Source: Phaseolus vulgaris (lineage: Eukaryota > Streptophyta > Magnoliopsida > Fabales > Fabaceae). Taken from it: a DNA stretch of 64,000 bases. Positions 26,001 through 37,900 of this stretch are shown piece by piece. The translations under genes were made by a program, and so were the position numbers. The notes under the pieces were generated by a model, which was given only the letters and a program-made list of their open reading frames with translations, did no database searches and was not told where the DNA came from. The stretch's first letter is position 1. Each line of letters begins with the position of its first letter. Location of the stretch: assembly GCF_000499845.2 (NCBI RefSeq), contig NC_023757.2, positions 3,940,118-4,004,117 on the forward strand, written 5' to 3'.

Positions 26001-29000
26001 CCATGCAAAGCAAAGTAACAAACACACACCCATATATATATTGATAAACTTTAGAATAATCAATGATGTGAATTCTTACATATGTATTCAGCGCCATGCG
26101 CAGAACACCCACAAAGTTCAATATTAGTAGACTATTCATTATAAAATCTTTAAATTGATATTTCAGGACAACACAAATTACGAAATCATCACTGAATCTA
26201 CAAATGTATATTGCATTCCTAATTACAAGTAATCATACCACGGGTGATGAAAGAACCACACGGTAAACCATACTGAGGAAGTCATGATTTGAACCTGGAC
26301 TGACACTGCATGTATTTGATGGCAGAGGAAAGTACCATGGTTTTAGGTCTTGAATATATGATTGATGCTACAAAGAAATTCAAGGTCATATGTTAATGTA
26401 TGAAGGGTTTAAATTGGAATAAAACAGTTTATTTATGTTTCATCTTAATGAAGCTTTGTATAGAAAATAAGCACTGGCACATTCCAAGGTCAATTGCAAA
26501 CTACCAGCCTAAGAAACTGTCTAAATAGTTCACAATCTCAGGAAATAGATCCAATCCAACAAAGTTCATCAACCACTTTAGAGTTCAACATTCATATTCA
26601 AGGTTATCAGACTCGGGTGTAGACGTGTAGACCCGAATCCCAAATACATAATAGTCTATGTCATATGAAAAATAAATACAATGTCGTACTAATTATATAT
26701 TTCAACACCAAAGTTAATCAAAATAGTAAACAATAATTCCATAATTCTAAAATAATTAAGTTTAGTAGTACACATTACTATGGTTATCAAATAAAGATTC
26801 AGATTCTAATCGTGAATAGTTTTTCATTTATTCCGAATCATGAACCGAATCTTACTACGAATAGTAAGATACATGATAAATAAATTTATGAATCCTAAAA
26901 AATACAATAAACAGAATCCTTAACAATTAATTTTTAAAGAAAGTAAAAAATAAAGAATATAATAAAAATTATATACTAATCACTGGTTTCTTTTCAAAAA
27001 AATTACATAAAAAGAATCCTTAAACAACAACTAATTTTGAATAAAAAAATTATAAGAATAAATATATACTAATTTAAAAAGTAACTAAATTATTAAAAAG
27101 GAAATAAAATAAAAAGAATAAATAAACAATAACTAATTTTGTATAGAAAATTAACAAAAAATACAATAAGACTTATATTAATTTAAACAATAATTATTTT
27201 TTTCCAAAGAGATAGAATAAACAGAACCTTAAATAATAAATAATTTTTTAAAGAAAAATAAAAAATAAAGAATATCTTGTTATAAAATATTACTATTAGT
27301 GCAAAAGATAAATGCAGGTGCACATTGTTAAAGTTGTCAGTGCAAAAGATGAAAAAACATATTAAGATTGTAAAATATTATATGTATAATATATCCTAAA
27401 GTGCAAAACCTATTCACGGACTCTGGTCTCACTATTTGTCCTATTCGTTGTTCGTCTTCTCCATTGTTCGTTTTCTCCACTGTGTTTCTTCTCGGCAGAG
27501 CTTCTTCCTGTTTTTTCAATTTTTGTTCCCTCCTCATGAATTGTGTACAATGGGAACTGAATCGCAAATCACACCTTTCATATCTGATTCTACAATTCAA
27601 GCTACAAAACGATTCATCCGATGATATGTATCACGGAGGAAGATTTTTCTAATGGATAACAATTCAAATTGTATGATTCTAACTACACTGCACATAATTA
27701 CATATAATTTAAACTACACCAATAGATTATTTCATACAATTACAAAATACATTCTTAAGGCCATAACAATTAAATAACTAAAAGTGGAAAATATCTTCAA
27801 GTTTTTGTATCCAATCCTCTAATCATCTTCTTCATCACTATCAAGCTCCCTCGATAACAGAGTTCATGATCAACATTGGCATCAAAAACTATTTTATCAG
27901 ATGAGGAACTGCAAGTCAAGCTCAAAACTCGAACACCAAATCTCTTCAACTTTGGAGTTTCATCCCTAGAAATCTCCCACCATTTTCTAGGTATCCTTTG
28001 CATAATGAAACACAATAAGTTACAACTTATTTTTTCTCCTTTCTGCAACATCCTTGACAAATCTTCTTATGTATATATACAACCTCTTTTTCACCTCAAG
28101 ATCATCATTTCTGAAACTAGGTTCGTAGTGCAAGTAAAGGTAAGGTAGACAATTGAATGCAAAGGCCTATGAAACTCATTATCCTACCTCTCATCAATAA
28201 TCTTCTAAACATGTTCATAACTATGAAAATACCAATAATGCTATAGTAGAAACAATTGCACAAACAAATAATTAAGTTTTAAACAAGAGAAGGTTTAGAA
28301 ATTTTACCTTTTCTTAACATTGTTAAAGTTATATTTAATCTTCTCTTGTGCACAATCCATCTCTTCATATATGTAGCCTATTGCGGGTTTTATATCTAAA
28401 TGCACTAATTGAAGGACCACTACAAGAAGGGCAACAACTTTGAGGCAAATGGTTACATTCTTCCAAAAGCAACTATCTAATACCACATTCTCAGCTTTTC
28501 TTCTTACAACTAAAGTTCCAAACTTGCTTGCTTACCACTCTTCGGAGCTAAATAAGCTCATCAATGATGCTCTCAATTTAAGAAGACATGCTAGAGTCAA
28601 ATATGTCGTGGAAAATCTAGTCATACCAAGCCCTATCAAGCCTCTTCCATTTTGTAAACTTCTTCAACGGTTGATTAGCATCACTCTACCATAAATGTAG
28701 GTGGTGATACTTCATTCCTTCGTGATAATAAGTTGATCGACCTTCAAATGCTTCTCAAAATCTTCAAAGTCCGTTACAAATGCTCTCATTTTTGCATCTA
28801 CAATTCTCCTGATGTGTTGGAATTTGCAACATTATCAATAATCACTTGCACTACATTCTCCTCTCTAACAAATTCCATAGCATCATTCAACATCTCAAAG
28901 ACTTTATCTACTCCTTTTGAGATGTCTGAGGTATCCAATGTGTGAAAATAAAGTAAAAACAGAGGTATAAAATTAATCCCTTATATATAATGAACACATA

Positions 29001-32000
29001 GGATTATGTATTTATAGATAAGAAACATACAAAATGTATGGGCTAACCCCATTACATCTAATACTACCCCTCAAGCTGCTGCATATAAATTGTATGTACC
29101 AAGCTTATTATAAATATAATCAATTATAAGTTGCCGTAAAGATTTAGGGAAAATATTTGTTAATTGATCATTCGAATTAACAAACTCAGTTTTGATGTCT
29201 CCAAATACAATTTTTTCTCAAATAAGATGGCAATCAATCTCAATATGTTTGGTTGTTTCGAGGAAGACGGGATTTGACCTAATATGAAGGGTGGTTTGAT
29301 TGTCACATATAAGTGTCATTTGAATGACTCCTCCAAATTGCAATTCTTTAAGTAAATTTTAAACCAAGTAAGCACAAGTAGTTGTGGCCATAGCTCTATA
29401 TTCTGCTTCTGCACTAGATCTCACCACAACATTTTGTTTCTTACTCTTCCAAGAGATCAAGTTATCACTAATGGAGACACAATATCCGGAAGTGGATCTT
29501 CTATCAGAAGGAGATCCTACTCGATCAACATTTGAATAACAAACAACTTTAGTATGGTTATTGTGACCATATAACAGACCTTTTCCAAAAGAACCTTTAA
29601 TGTACTTTCAACCTTCTAAGGTTTACATTAGTATGCATGTCATACATTATGTCCATCCAATAGGTGGTGATGTGCTGACAAAACGACTTAATACCTCAGA
29701 CTTCCATAATCTCATAACATGGAGGAAATTTATTCCTCAACTTGAGAGGGGGTGTTGAAATATGGGTGTAAATATTGTACATTTAATGTACAATAAATAT
29801 AGTGTGATTGAATAATACATATAGATGTGTTCATAAGAAATCCCTAAAATTAAGGGATTGCAATTAAGAGTTATTTTGGTAGATTTACTCCTGATTTAGA
29901 GTCTTTATTTAAGGAGATTTATTTCCTTTTATTAGGATTTTGTTTTTCCTTTAAATACCAATGTATTTCTTTTTTATATAAAGAAAAGTAATTCCATAAT
30001 TATTGCTTACTGTTTACATATTTTTTTCACAATTTCCTTTATTTTTTAACATCCTACTACTACTTTGAGCGGTATCCATCCTTTCATTTTGTTCATCATC
30101 AAACTCTTCCATGTTTTTTAGTCTTTCTTCTTCGTTGATGCTTCTTTAGCCTCTACCACGACTTTCATCATTACAATTTTAACTTCTTTTGGCACTAAGG
30201 CACAAGGTTTGAAATCATATCTAGTACCAACAAGATAAACTTGAATCTAAAAACTCCTCCACAAGATGTGTTTAAGCAATAATGACAGTTAACCTTTTTT
30301 CCATTGCTCAAAACATCTACTCCATGTTTCCACCCAACATGTCTTATTTCCTACAACAATTGTTACTTCTAGGTCTAGGAAGTGAGTATGCATCTATATT
30401 GGAATCAGAAGAATTTGAATTAGTCTCACTTCTGGACATTGTAAATTTTTTGCAACTAAACATGAAATAGAAAAAAAAAACAAAAACAAAACAATCCAAC
30501 ATAAAGAAAAAAAAAAGAACAAAAGAAATAAATAACAGAGTCTACTAGTGTTAAAATTAGAAGAAAAAAATTAAAAAGAAAATGAAGTGGTGGTGGGAAA
30601 ACAAAACTCACGCTCACCTCTTTGGAGAAACGAAACGCAACTCAAAGAACACAACATTGTTGGAGAAGATATGACATGGCGACAATTAGAGATAAGGTGC
30701 AGAGAAGACATGATCGTGCTTTAGAAGACATGTTGCGACGTGACGACTGCAAAAGAGAGGATGCGGAGAAGACACAACGACACCATAGAAGACAAAATGC
30801 AAAGCGATGGCAGTTGGAGACCACACACAAAATTTGATCATGACCACTAGAGGTAGGTTTTTTGTTTGGAGAAGCTGCAACCCAACCTTATCGTTCCATA
30901 TGGGTTTTCAAAACGCATCATTTATTTCATTCTTATCAAATGACAAGATTTTGTGTCACTTTTGTACCCAACAACAAACTCAGTAACTCAAAACTTGAAC
31001 TCACAAGTCTGCCATGATTGAACTGAGTCTAGTGGACTTTGCTCCAAGTCCACCAAAGAAATGAGTTTGGAGATGAGTCAACTTGTGGACGATGAGCAAA
31101 CTTGTACAGGTTTGCGAGTTAACCCGCTGGTTTGATGACCATGTTCATATTCACATAATACTATGGTCAGTTCAGGAAATGAGAAGATAAGAGTCACTGA
31201 AATTCACTAGACCATTTAGACAGTTGTATACATGTCATTGCAACAGAATACAATTTAATATATAATGACTAAACTTGTAACCCAACTACAGACACACCCA
31301 AACAGCAATTTGGATTCTGGTTTTATGGCCATTTCAATTATACTCTTCTATACATTTCTATATCTTCATTAAATTACTACATTCAATTAGCATTGGGTTG
31401 AATATTATACACCCTGGAAGGTAATGCAGTGACAAACTTGTTGGTGTTATCATAGTGGAATATCTGATCTGTGGTCCGAAGAGAATATTCATCAGGATCA
31501 AATGGTTTAGAGGCTGCAGAGGTGAACTAGAAGAAAATATGATGGCATAAACTTTTCAATTCAGTTATAAACCACAATTTTTAATAAATTGAAATTCATA
31601 TACCTTCAAATCAATTTGCATAGGAAAGTTCAATGAACATAGCAGAGGAAGACCTTTCTTATTGAAGAAAAGAACCAAATATCCATTAAAAATGTCCATG
31701 TCACATATGTCCATATCGTTGTCTGGAAGGATGATATTCTGAAATTAAACATAAGCATAACAAAGAGGGACTTAGAGACAATTCACGCACCACTAACAGG
31801 TAATAGAACTCAAAATCAGGATGTATAAAACTATTAAAACAAACCTGCAATTTAGCTGATTCTATATCTTCAACCTGGCATCTAACCAAGTAATAACCTT
31901 GACCAGACCACTGGGATTCAGGAATAGGAGCATTGGTAAGAATATAAAATAAACCAGAGTGGTGTTCCACAAAGTACTGTACACCAGAAGTACGATTACA

Positions 32001-34943
32001 TAACTTTTGTAAACCATTTGATGGATTGACAGAATCTATAACATAAACCTGTGATAAGAATCAAGATCAACAAATCGCTAGAAAAGAATAATCTCATTCT
32101 GTATTCATAAAATAAGACAAGCAAATCCCTTCCTCGGATGAAGTTCTTGAGTTTGAATTCACTGTTATGAATTTCCCATCTTTCGTGCTTGTTATATCCA
32201 CACAAAAACTGGAATCATTTTCAACAAATACTGGAAAATCATCCACGTGGTCATATCCAAGTTTGCTGCAGAGAACCCTGCCATAATAACATATGACAGT
32301 TAGGATAGCATCTTAAACTAAAACCATTCCTTTTCCCAACCCTGAAAAACTAACAAGAAAAATCCAATGATAAGATTTTGCCTGTAAGGTCGCTGATTTT
32401 CATCTGATTGAGTATAATACAGAGAGCTTGCATCTTGAGCCCATGCCAAACTAACAGCACCATCAACTTCCGATTTTGGGTCGATTAGTCCACTTCTGAG
32501 GTCTTTTACCTGAAGTGTGTATTGTTCGCCACCAGAAATATCAAGTGTGTATGCAAGGTAGTTGTGATCAGGTGAAACTCTGCATGTTCCAACATTGACA
32601 TACCCTGCAATTTTGACTATAATGTCAACAATCACCAATAGGAGAGAAAAAAACAAGGAACTTCAATAGAATTTAAACAATTTGAGTACAAATTATCTCA
32701 TGAAGGCTGGCCAAAGGACCAAGCTGTAGATCTTTATAGTCCAAGAGAAACAAGTTTATAACTAAATATGCCAAGCTTGCATATGTTTGGATTAATAACG
32801 ATTTTACAATTTCAACAACAATTCTAGAAGCAGTAAACTGCTACTTAACTAACTCCATTAAAATATGACAGAGTAAGGATGCCATGTTTCTGCCAGTTAT
32901 GGATCATTTATAAGTGATAATTAGAAATCCAGAGACCAGAACTTCCTTTCCCCAACTACTATTGCTGATTTGAAAAGGAAAGAAAACTCAAAATAAATGG
33001 TGAGGCTAGAAGAGACATACCATATTTCTCTGCAAGTTCATTCCAGTCAAGTAAAATCTCCTCCCTTTTTGATCTTGTCATTCCATAGTGAAGAAAAATA
33101 TTCTTCAGCCAACCAGTTTTCTCCATTTCCAGCCTCCTACAGAGTACAGGATATTCCTTTCCTTCTGGAATATACTGATAATACATCCTGAGAAAGAGGA
33201 GGTGAAAAATGCAATCAATTAAACTTACATGCTATAGAGAAATGGTACAATGCTATAGTTAGCGGACATTAGGTCGCAGAAATTGTTTTTGTATTCATTT
33301 TCTGTTTTCACGTTTTATTACAAAACTGTTACCTTGTGTATACTTTGTTTCTTATTTTCAAAAGTTTGAAAAGGAAAAAGTTAAAACAATTTTCTATTAT
33401 TTTCTGTTTTCAGGGATCTTAAACAAACTTTGGAAATCCGGAAATAAAGTGAAAGCAATGCCATGTTTGTAGTTTAAAGTGAAAGCAGAAAAAGAAAACA
33501 AAAAATGAATTCTTAAACCAAATGGTCCCTTATTTCCTCATTTTCTTACACAGCTAACAACAGTTCTACAGATGCCATTTATATTAGTTCTATTATTCAG
33601 CAATTGCCATAATACACAAAACATTCAGCACGAGGCACCCAATTTTTCTACCTCAAGCAACGCATGTGCATCCATATCACAAGTGAAAGAAGGCAATCTT
33701 GACAATAAAAGAATACATCAATAGTCAAGATTAGATTCAAGTAAATCATTTTCAATTTTTCATGTATAGTTGTATGGTCAACATTAGTTACTCTCTCCTC
33801 TCACACATACAAGACCTTTATCCAAAAAGAATACAATGTTATAACATTTACTAATCTAACACTAGCAAATCGGGATATCAATTATCATACATCCAAAGAA
33901 ACTTCGTAAATAAAACCTATCAAAAGCAAAATTTCATCCAGAAATATGTTCTCAGCTCTGACATGTCATCACTAATCTACTTCGTCTTTTATTTTTGGAT
34001 AATTCACTAATTTAGTCTCTAAATTTATAAAAAGAAATAGACTTTAATTTCTATGCATTGTTATTGTAAAGTTTATATAGGGTTAACAACCCGTTTTCTA
34101 ACAAACACTTTTTTAACACACACTCTTATTAGTCACTAAATTTATTGAAAACTACAAAATCATGAAAGAAATTCTTCAAACAGAATTAGACTCATAAAGT
34201 TTCACGATTTTCAATAAATTTCAAGTAATAGTGCGTATTCAAAAGAGGGTGTAGCATTTCTCAAAACTTTAATAACATCGATTAATCAGAAATCATGATA
34301 ATGATCAGTATGACTATTGAAGCTAATTAGTGTGGAACTCAACTAACTCATAATAGGTTCGATAACGCAGTAAAAATGTCAATGGAAGGACTATTTTTTC
34401 AATGAGCATTGTTTAGTGCATTTGTGGATTAAAATGACATTATTATAACTTCACAGACTAAGTTAACCTGTATTGGTAATTTCAAAGATTAACAAGGTGC
34501 ATTATTCTTTACATTTTTTCATGGATGAATAAAACAAAAAGAAAACAGGAGAAAGGCGGAACCAACCAGGGTCCCCAACGTTCAGGGGGAGTGGAAACGG
34601 TGGGCGGTAACCGTGCTTTCATCTCAGAGGACAGAACGGAACGGAGTTTGAGGGTGTCGGACATGAAGCCATCGGCGTAAACGTTTTCGCGGTTGAGATG
34701 CTCCAACAGATTCGGGTCGTCGGTGTTGGACATCCAGTGATACGGGTCCTGCCATGTCTTACCGTGAACCGACACCGTGAAAGGCACCTTCTTCGGAGAC
34801 GGAGGAGCTTGCGGCGGCGGCGGCGGCTCAGAGAGGCTTCTCCGCCGGCACGCGGAAGAAAAGGAGGAAGAGCTTGTGAATATGATGGTGCGGCATGACC
34901 TGGTGAGTGTGATGTTGGAGTGGCCAAGTGCGCGAAATGCCAT
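23075..34943 (-). CDS. Prolyl oligopeptidase family serine peptidase (S9), organellar type
   Basis: Eleven exons on the minus strand join to 799 aa: 34943-34567, 33187-33021, 32604-32382, 32277-32133, 32048-31845, 31738-31604, 26367-26239, 25114-24702, 24495-24279, 23600-23407 and 23270-23075. The N-terminus is rich in Ser and Arg and almost free of acidic residues, like a plastid or mitochondrial presequence. The beta-propeller part includes [13 protein letters not shown] and [14 protein letters not shown]. The C-terminal hydrolase carries the catalytic triad: Ser647 in GWSAG, Asp733 in AVNDSR and His770 in [10 protein letters not shown]. The family cleaves short peptides after Pro or basic residues; specificity here is unknown. 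The start is the first ATG in frame. Introns 3 and 10 have GC donors and intron 4 seems to have a GA donor. Intron 6 (5.2 kb) carries a hAT transposon. Every exon keeps the frame, so the gene is probably functional. Confidence 0.88.
28941..29600 (-). mobile_element. Nested Ty1/copia fragment: RNase H end and 3' LTR (minus)
   Basis: Minus-strand translation gives the copia RNase H region with [40 protein letters not shown] and [19 protein letters not shown], interrupted by a few stops. After the pol end at about 29080 a short LTR-like stretch of about 120 bp follows and ends with TTTTCACA at 28941. The [12 protein letters not shown] motif is diagnostic of Ty1/copia RNase H. The upstream parts of the element are missing. 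It interrupts the hAT transposase between its DUF659-like part and its N-terminal part. Confidence 0.8.
29620..30031 (+). mobile_element. Nested Ty1/copia fragment: pol end and 3' LTR (plus)
   Basis: Plus-strand translation shows the terminal pol peptide [20 protein letters not shown] ending with a stop. The polypurine tract GAGAGGGGG lies at 29743-29752. An LTR starting TGTTGAAATATGGG at 29753 follows and ends TTTCACA at 30031, about 279 bp. DVLTK close to an LTR is the standard copia pol end. This is a different element from the minus-strand fragment it abuts, since both its LTR and its orientation differ. The 5' part is missing. Confidence 0.75.
31383..31526 (-). other. Possible alternative last exon of the prolyl oligopeptidase gene
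   Basis: Eighty nt or so downstream of exon 6 an acceptor-like TTTTCTTCTAG at 31527 is followed by an open frame of 47 codons and TGA. It is in phase with exon 6 and includes [20 protein letters not shown]. The peptide does not continue the peptidase family; the conserved continuation is exon 7 at 26367-26239. If used, it would yield a propeller-only protein of about 464 aa without the catalytic triad. The codon-like composition argues that it is or was coding, but I cannot assign it to a known protein. Confidence 0.35.
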
Positions 34944-34971
34944 GGGAGAAGTTCTCAAATTCGAACTCGGT

Positions 34972-34977
34972 CACGTG
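34972..34977. promoter_or_regulatory. G-box (CACGTG) upstream of the prolyl oligopeptidase start
   Basis: A perfect palindromic CACGTG lies 29-34 nt upstream of the ATG at 34943, in the 5' leader or core promoter. bHLH and bZIP factors recognise this motif. One copy is weak evidence of function. Confidence 0.3.
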
Positions 34978-34980
34978 TAG

Positions 34981-37900
34981 TAGATAGTAATCATCCCATT
35001 AGGGTGATCCATTTCTGGGTTTTTTCACCATAGTGTAATTTTTTCTCAAAAATTAAGATTTTGGGTTAAAAAGAAATTTTACAAAACTGATACTTATGAA
35101 TACGATTTTACGGTAGAAATCGTATTATACCATTTTGTATAGAAAAACTCTGAAGTTGTGAATTGGTATAGAAGACCATTTTCACTCTAAAACTGTATTT
35201 ATAAAATATGATTTGTTTATTTTTATAAAAAAAAAATATCCAAAATCATAATTTTCAAATAAAACAACATAACTTCATTTCCTGAAAAAAGGGTTAAAGT
35301 TGTTTTATTTACCGACCTCGTCATTCAAAGAGCATTTCAACTATTTGATTTGTATGATGTGTCCTTTTACCATGAATTTGTGTAAAAGGTTATGCTATCA
35401 TGGGATGGACATTGTTAGTGAACAAGGACGTTGTGTAAAAAATGAACACATTTAAAGTTATATGGAATGCAATCAAGTTCAAAAGCACAAAGGATATATG
35501 CATAGAAACTAAAGTTGATCAATGACTAAAACACAATCTCTGAACAACTATCTTCGTCCAATGCCTATATAAAGTCCTTCATCAAGAAGAAGAACTAGAG
35601 AGCTAAGGTTGCATTGTGCCAAATTGTTACTTAGATGAAGAGCGTTCTAATAGGTGTCAAAGACTCTTAGACATTACATCAATTTAGACATCTAAATTAG
35701 GCAAAATAGAGAAGATTTAGTAATGAAAACTAACTCATTCCCACTTAGAATGATTAAAAAGATGCATTGAAGGATCTTATGATGAAATTAATGAAATCTT
35801 GCAAGAATTAGAGGAAAAAGAGCAACAAAGTCGTGGATGAGAAAAATGAGATCATCTATTGACCGCATGCATAAAGTGCTAAGCAGATTAATAGAGGACA
35901 TGCAAATTCAAGACCTCCAAGTGTTGAGTGCTTAATAGAATCGTTAAGCGGATATGCACCAAAGAGAAGCTCAAACTATAAGAATGAGTTGATGAGTGAA
36001 GGAATTAAGTGTTGAGTGTAGAGGAAACGCTATGACCAAGGAAAACCAACACGTTGGGTTAGGCTAGAGGTGGGTTTAGGGCATGAATTTATTGAATTTG
36101 AAAAGTCCAATATGTTGAGCGGGTGACCCATGTGATGAGTGAATCATATATAAGCATAGTCCAACACTCCACACTATAAATAGAGAGGTTTGGTCCAAGA
36201 AGAGAAGATGTTAAACAAGATGAATAAAGAAAAGACTAGAGCTTAAGCATATCATGCAAAGCCACATGTCCTTAGTTGCTAGCTATTCAATCCTGAGTTT
36301 CATGACTAACATGAGTAGCTAAATTCCTTTGGTTGGTATTGAAGAATAATGTAACATTTTCGTGCTCTACTATTTTATAGAGACATGTTTCTTTAAGTTC
36401 ATTGATTTGACTTTGCGCTTAAAGCTTGATAGGTTAGGAATGATTATTATTGATCTCAGAAGTTGAATGATATTGGAAAATACTTTTTTCTTTTCAACTA
36501 AGTCAAAACATCCAAATAACTCAATGTCTAGTAACGAAATTGAGTGTTTTTGGCTTGAACTGCTCCAACAATAATTCATAAAACAAACTAGTGTAAGTCA
36601 ATGGATTGATTATGGTAATTTGATTTCTAGATAATCATGACTAAGGAATTGACTTGATTGACCTTAGAAAGTAGTTAACTTAAATCTTAAACTATTAGTC
36701 TAGGTCACTCAAAATATTCTTAAATATCATGCTATTTTGAATGTGCACATGAGTAACTTCTATAAACACTTACTAGAATTCAAAATTAATTGACTAAATC
36801 TCCAACCATTTAACATCTGAAGAAGATATACTCTAACAACACAACAATAATCTAGAATCTTCTGTTAACTTAAAAAAAAAGTTTTACAAAAATATAATTT
36901 GAGAATAAAATAATAAATCTTTAACTTCTATTTATAATTTTTTATATGTATATCTATTTAAAATTTATGCTAAATAAAACTCAGGTATTAAAACAAAACA
37001 AAAGTCAAAACTAACTACAAAAGTTTTACATGTATTAAAGTCAAACAAAACTTTTCAGAAATAAAATATTAAATACCACTATATTTGAAGAACTTTAAAA
37101 ATATTTATTACTTTATTTTTTAACATAACAAAGAAACCTTCAACTACAAACTTTTGAATTTGTGAACTGGAATTCACCTGCCGATATATTCTCTCAATGT
37201 TCCCTCCAAGTTGATGCCATGACCATCCACCATCTTCATATATATATATATATATATATAATAGACATTATAATTTAAGGTTCATATAAAATTTCAATGC
37301 TGTTTTGTGTATCAAATCAATATAAATAATTAATATGAACTCTTTTTATATTAAATTGGGTTTATTCCAAATTTATTGAATGCATTAATAGAATGAAAAA
37401 GTATAGTATTTATTTAACTTTAATTCATTTAATTCTATTATTTACATCTTTGTATATCTACATTATATATAATTTGTATTTAATATATTGTTGATAGATG
37501 ATCTGATTCAACATCAGTTTAAGTGTCAATTTTTAATAAATATTAAGCATAAGAGTTAATTTTTTAATAACATAAGATTGACAGAAACCGAATAAATTAA
37601 ACGTGATATAGCTTTAGCAACTAAAGAAATAAAGATTAGTTGGCAAACTTGTGAAGGAAAAATTCATAAATAGAAAGAATGATTCTTTATGAGTGCTTTA
37701 AAAATATTAGTTGTAGAATTAAACAGATATTAGAAGCTCGAACCTTGTTGCACGAAAACAAAATATTGACAAAAAAATTTGCACAAAATAAAAAAAAAAA
37801 TTGTAATTAATATTGGGCAAGTTCATATCTGTTTCTTTTTCTATAAGAAGTTTTTTTTTTTTCAATTTTCAAGTGTTTTCTAATTCAAAGATGGATAAAT

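Larger units (their letters stand above)
26599..31143 (-). mobile_element. hAT transposon with 8-bp target duplication, transposase decayed
   Basis: The element is bounded by imperfect terminal inverted repeats, CAAGGTTATCAGACTCGG at the left and, in reverse complement, CATGGTCATCAAACCAGC at the right. The 8-bp direct repeat TTCATATT flanks it exactly (26591-26598 and 31144-31151), the hallmark of the hAT superfamily. On the minus strand, decayed transposase segments lie in order: an N-terminal part at about 30450-30036, a DUF659-like part with [15 protein letters not shown] near 28880, [14 protein letters not shown] near 28475, and the C-terminal dimerisation region with [20 protein letters not shown] near 27985. 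Many stops show that it is dead. It lies in intron 6 of the prolyl oligopeptidase gene and hosts two nested copia fragments. Confidence 0.88.

Noticed and set aside
30622..30880. Overlapping frames on both strands rich in Arg, Asp and His
   Set aside because: They lie inside the hAT element's non-coding end. The frames overlap antisense and contain no known domain.
34944..34958. Start of the prolyl oligopeptidase at 34958 (MRTSPMAFR...)
   Set aside because: The codon at 34958 is TTG, not ATG. The first ATG in this frame is at 34943.
34698..34980. Plus-strand and shifted frames rich in Arg and Gly opposite exon 1 of the prolyl oligopeptidase gene
   Set aside because: They are shadows of the GC-rich presequence-coding exon with no family similarity.
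37186..37240. Small less AT-rich patch whose minus strand reads like an exon (MKMVDGHGINLEGTLREYIG)
   Set aside because: It is only about 20 codons, has no partner exon and no recognised family, and adjoins an AT microsatellite. Chance is more likely.
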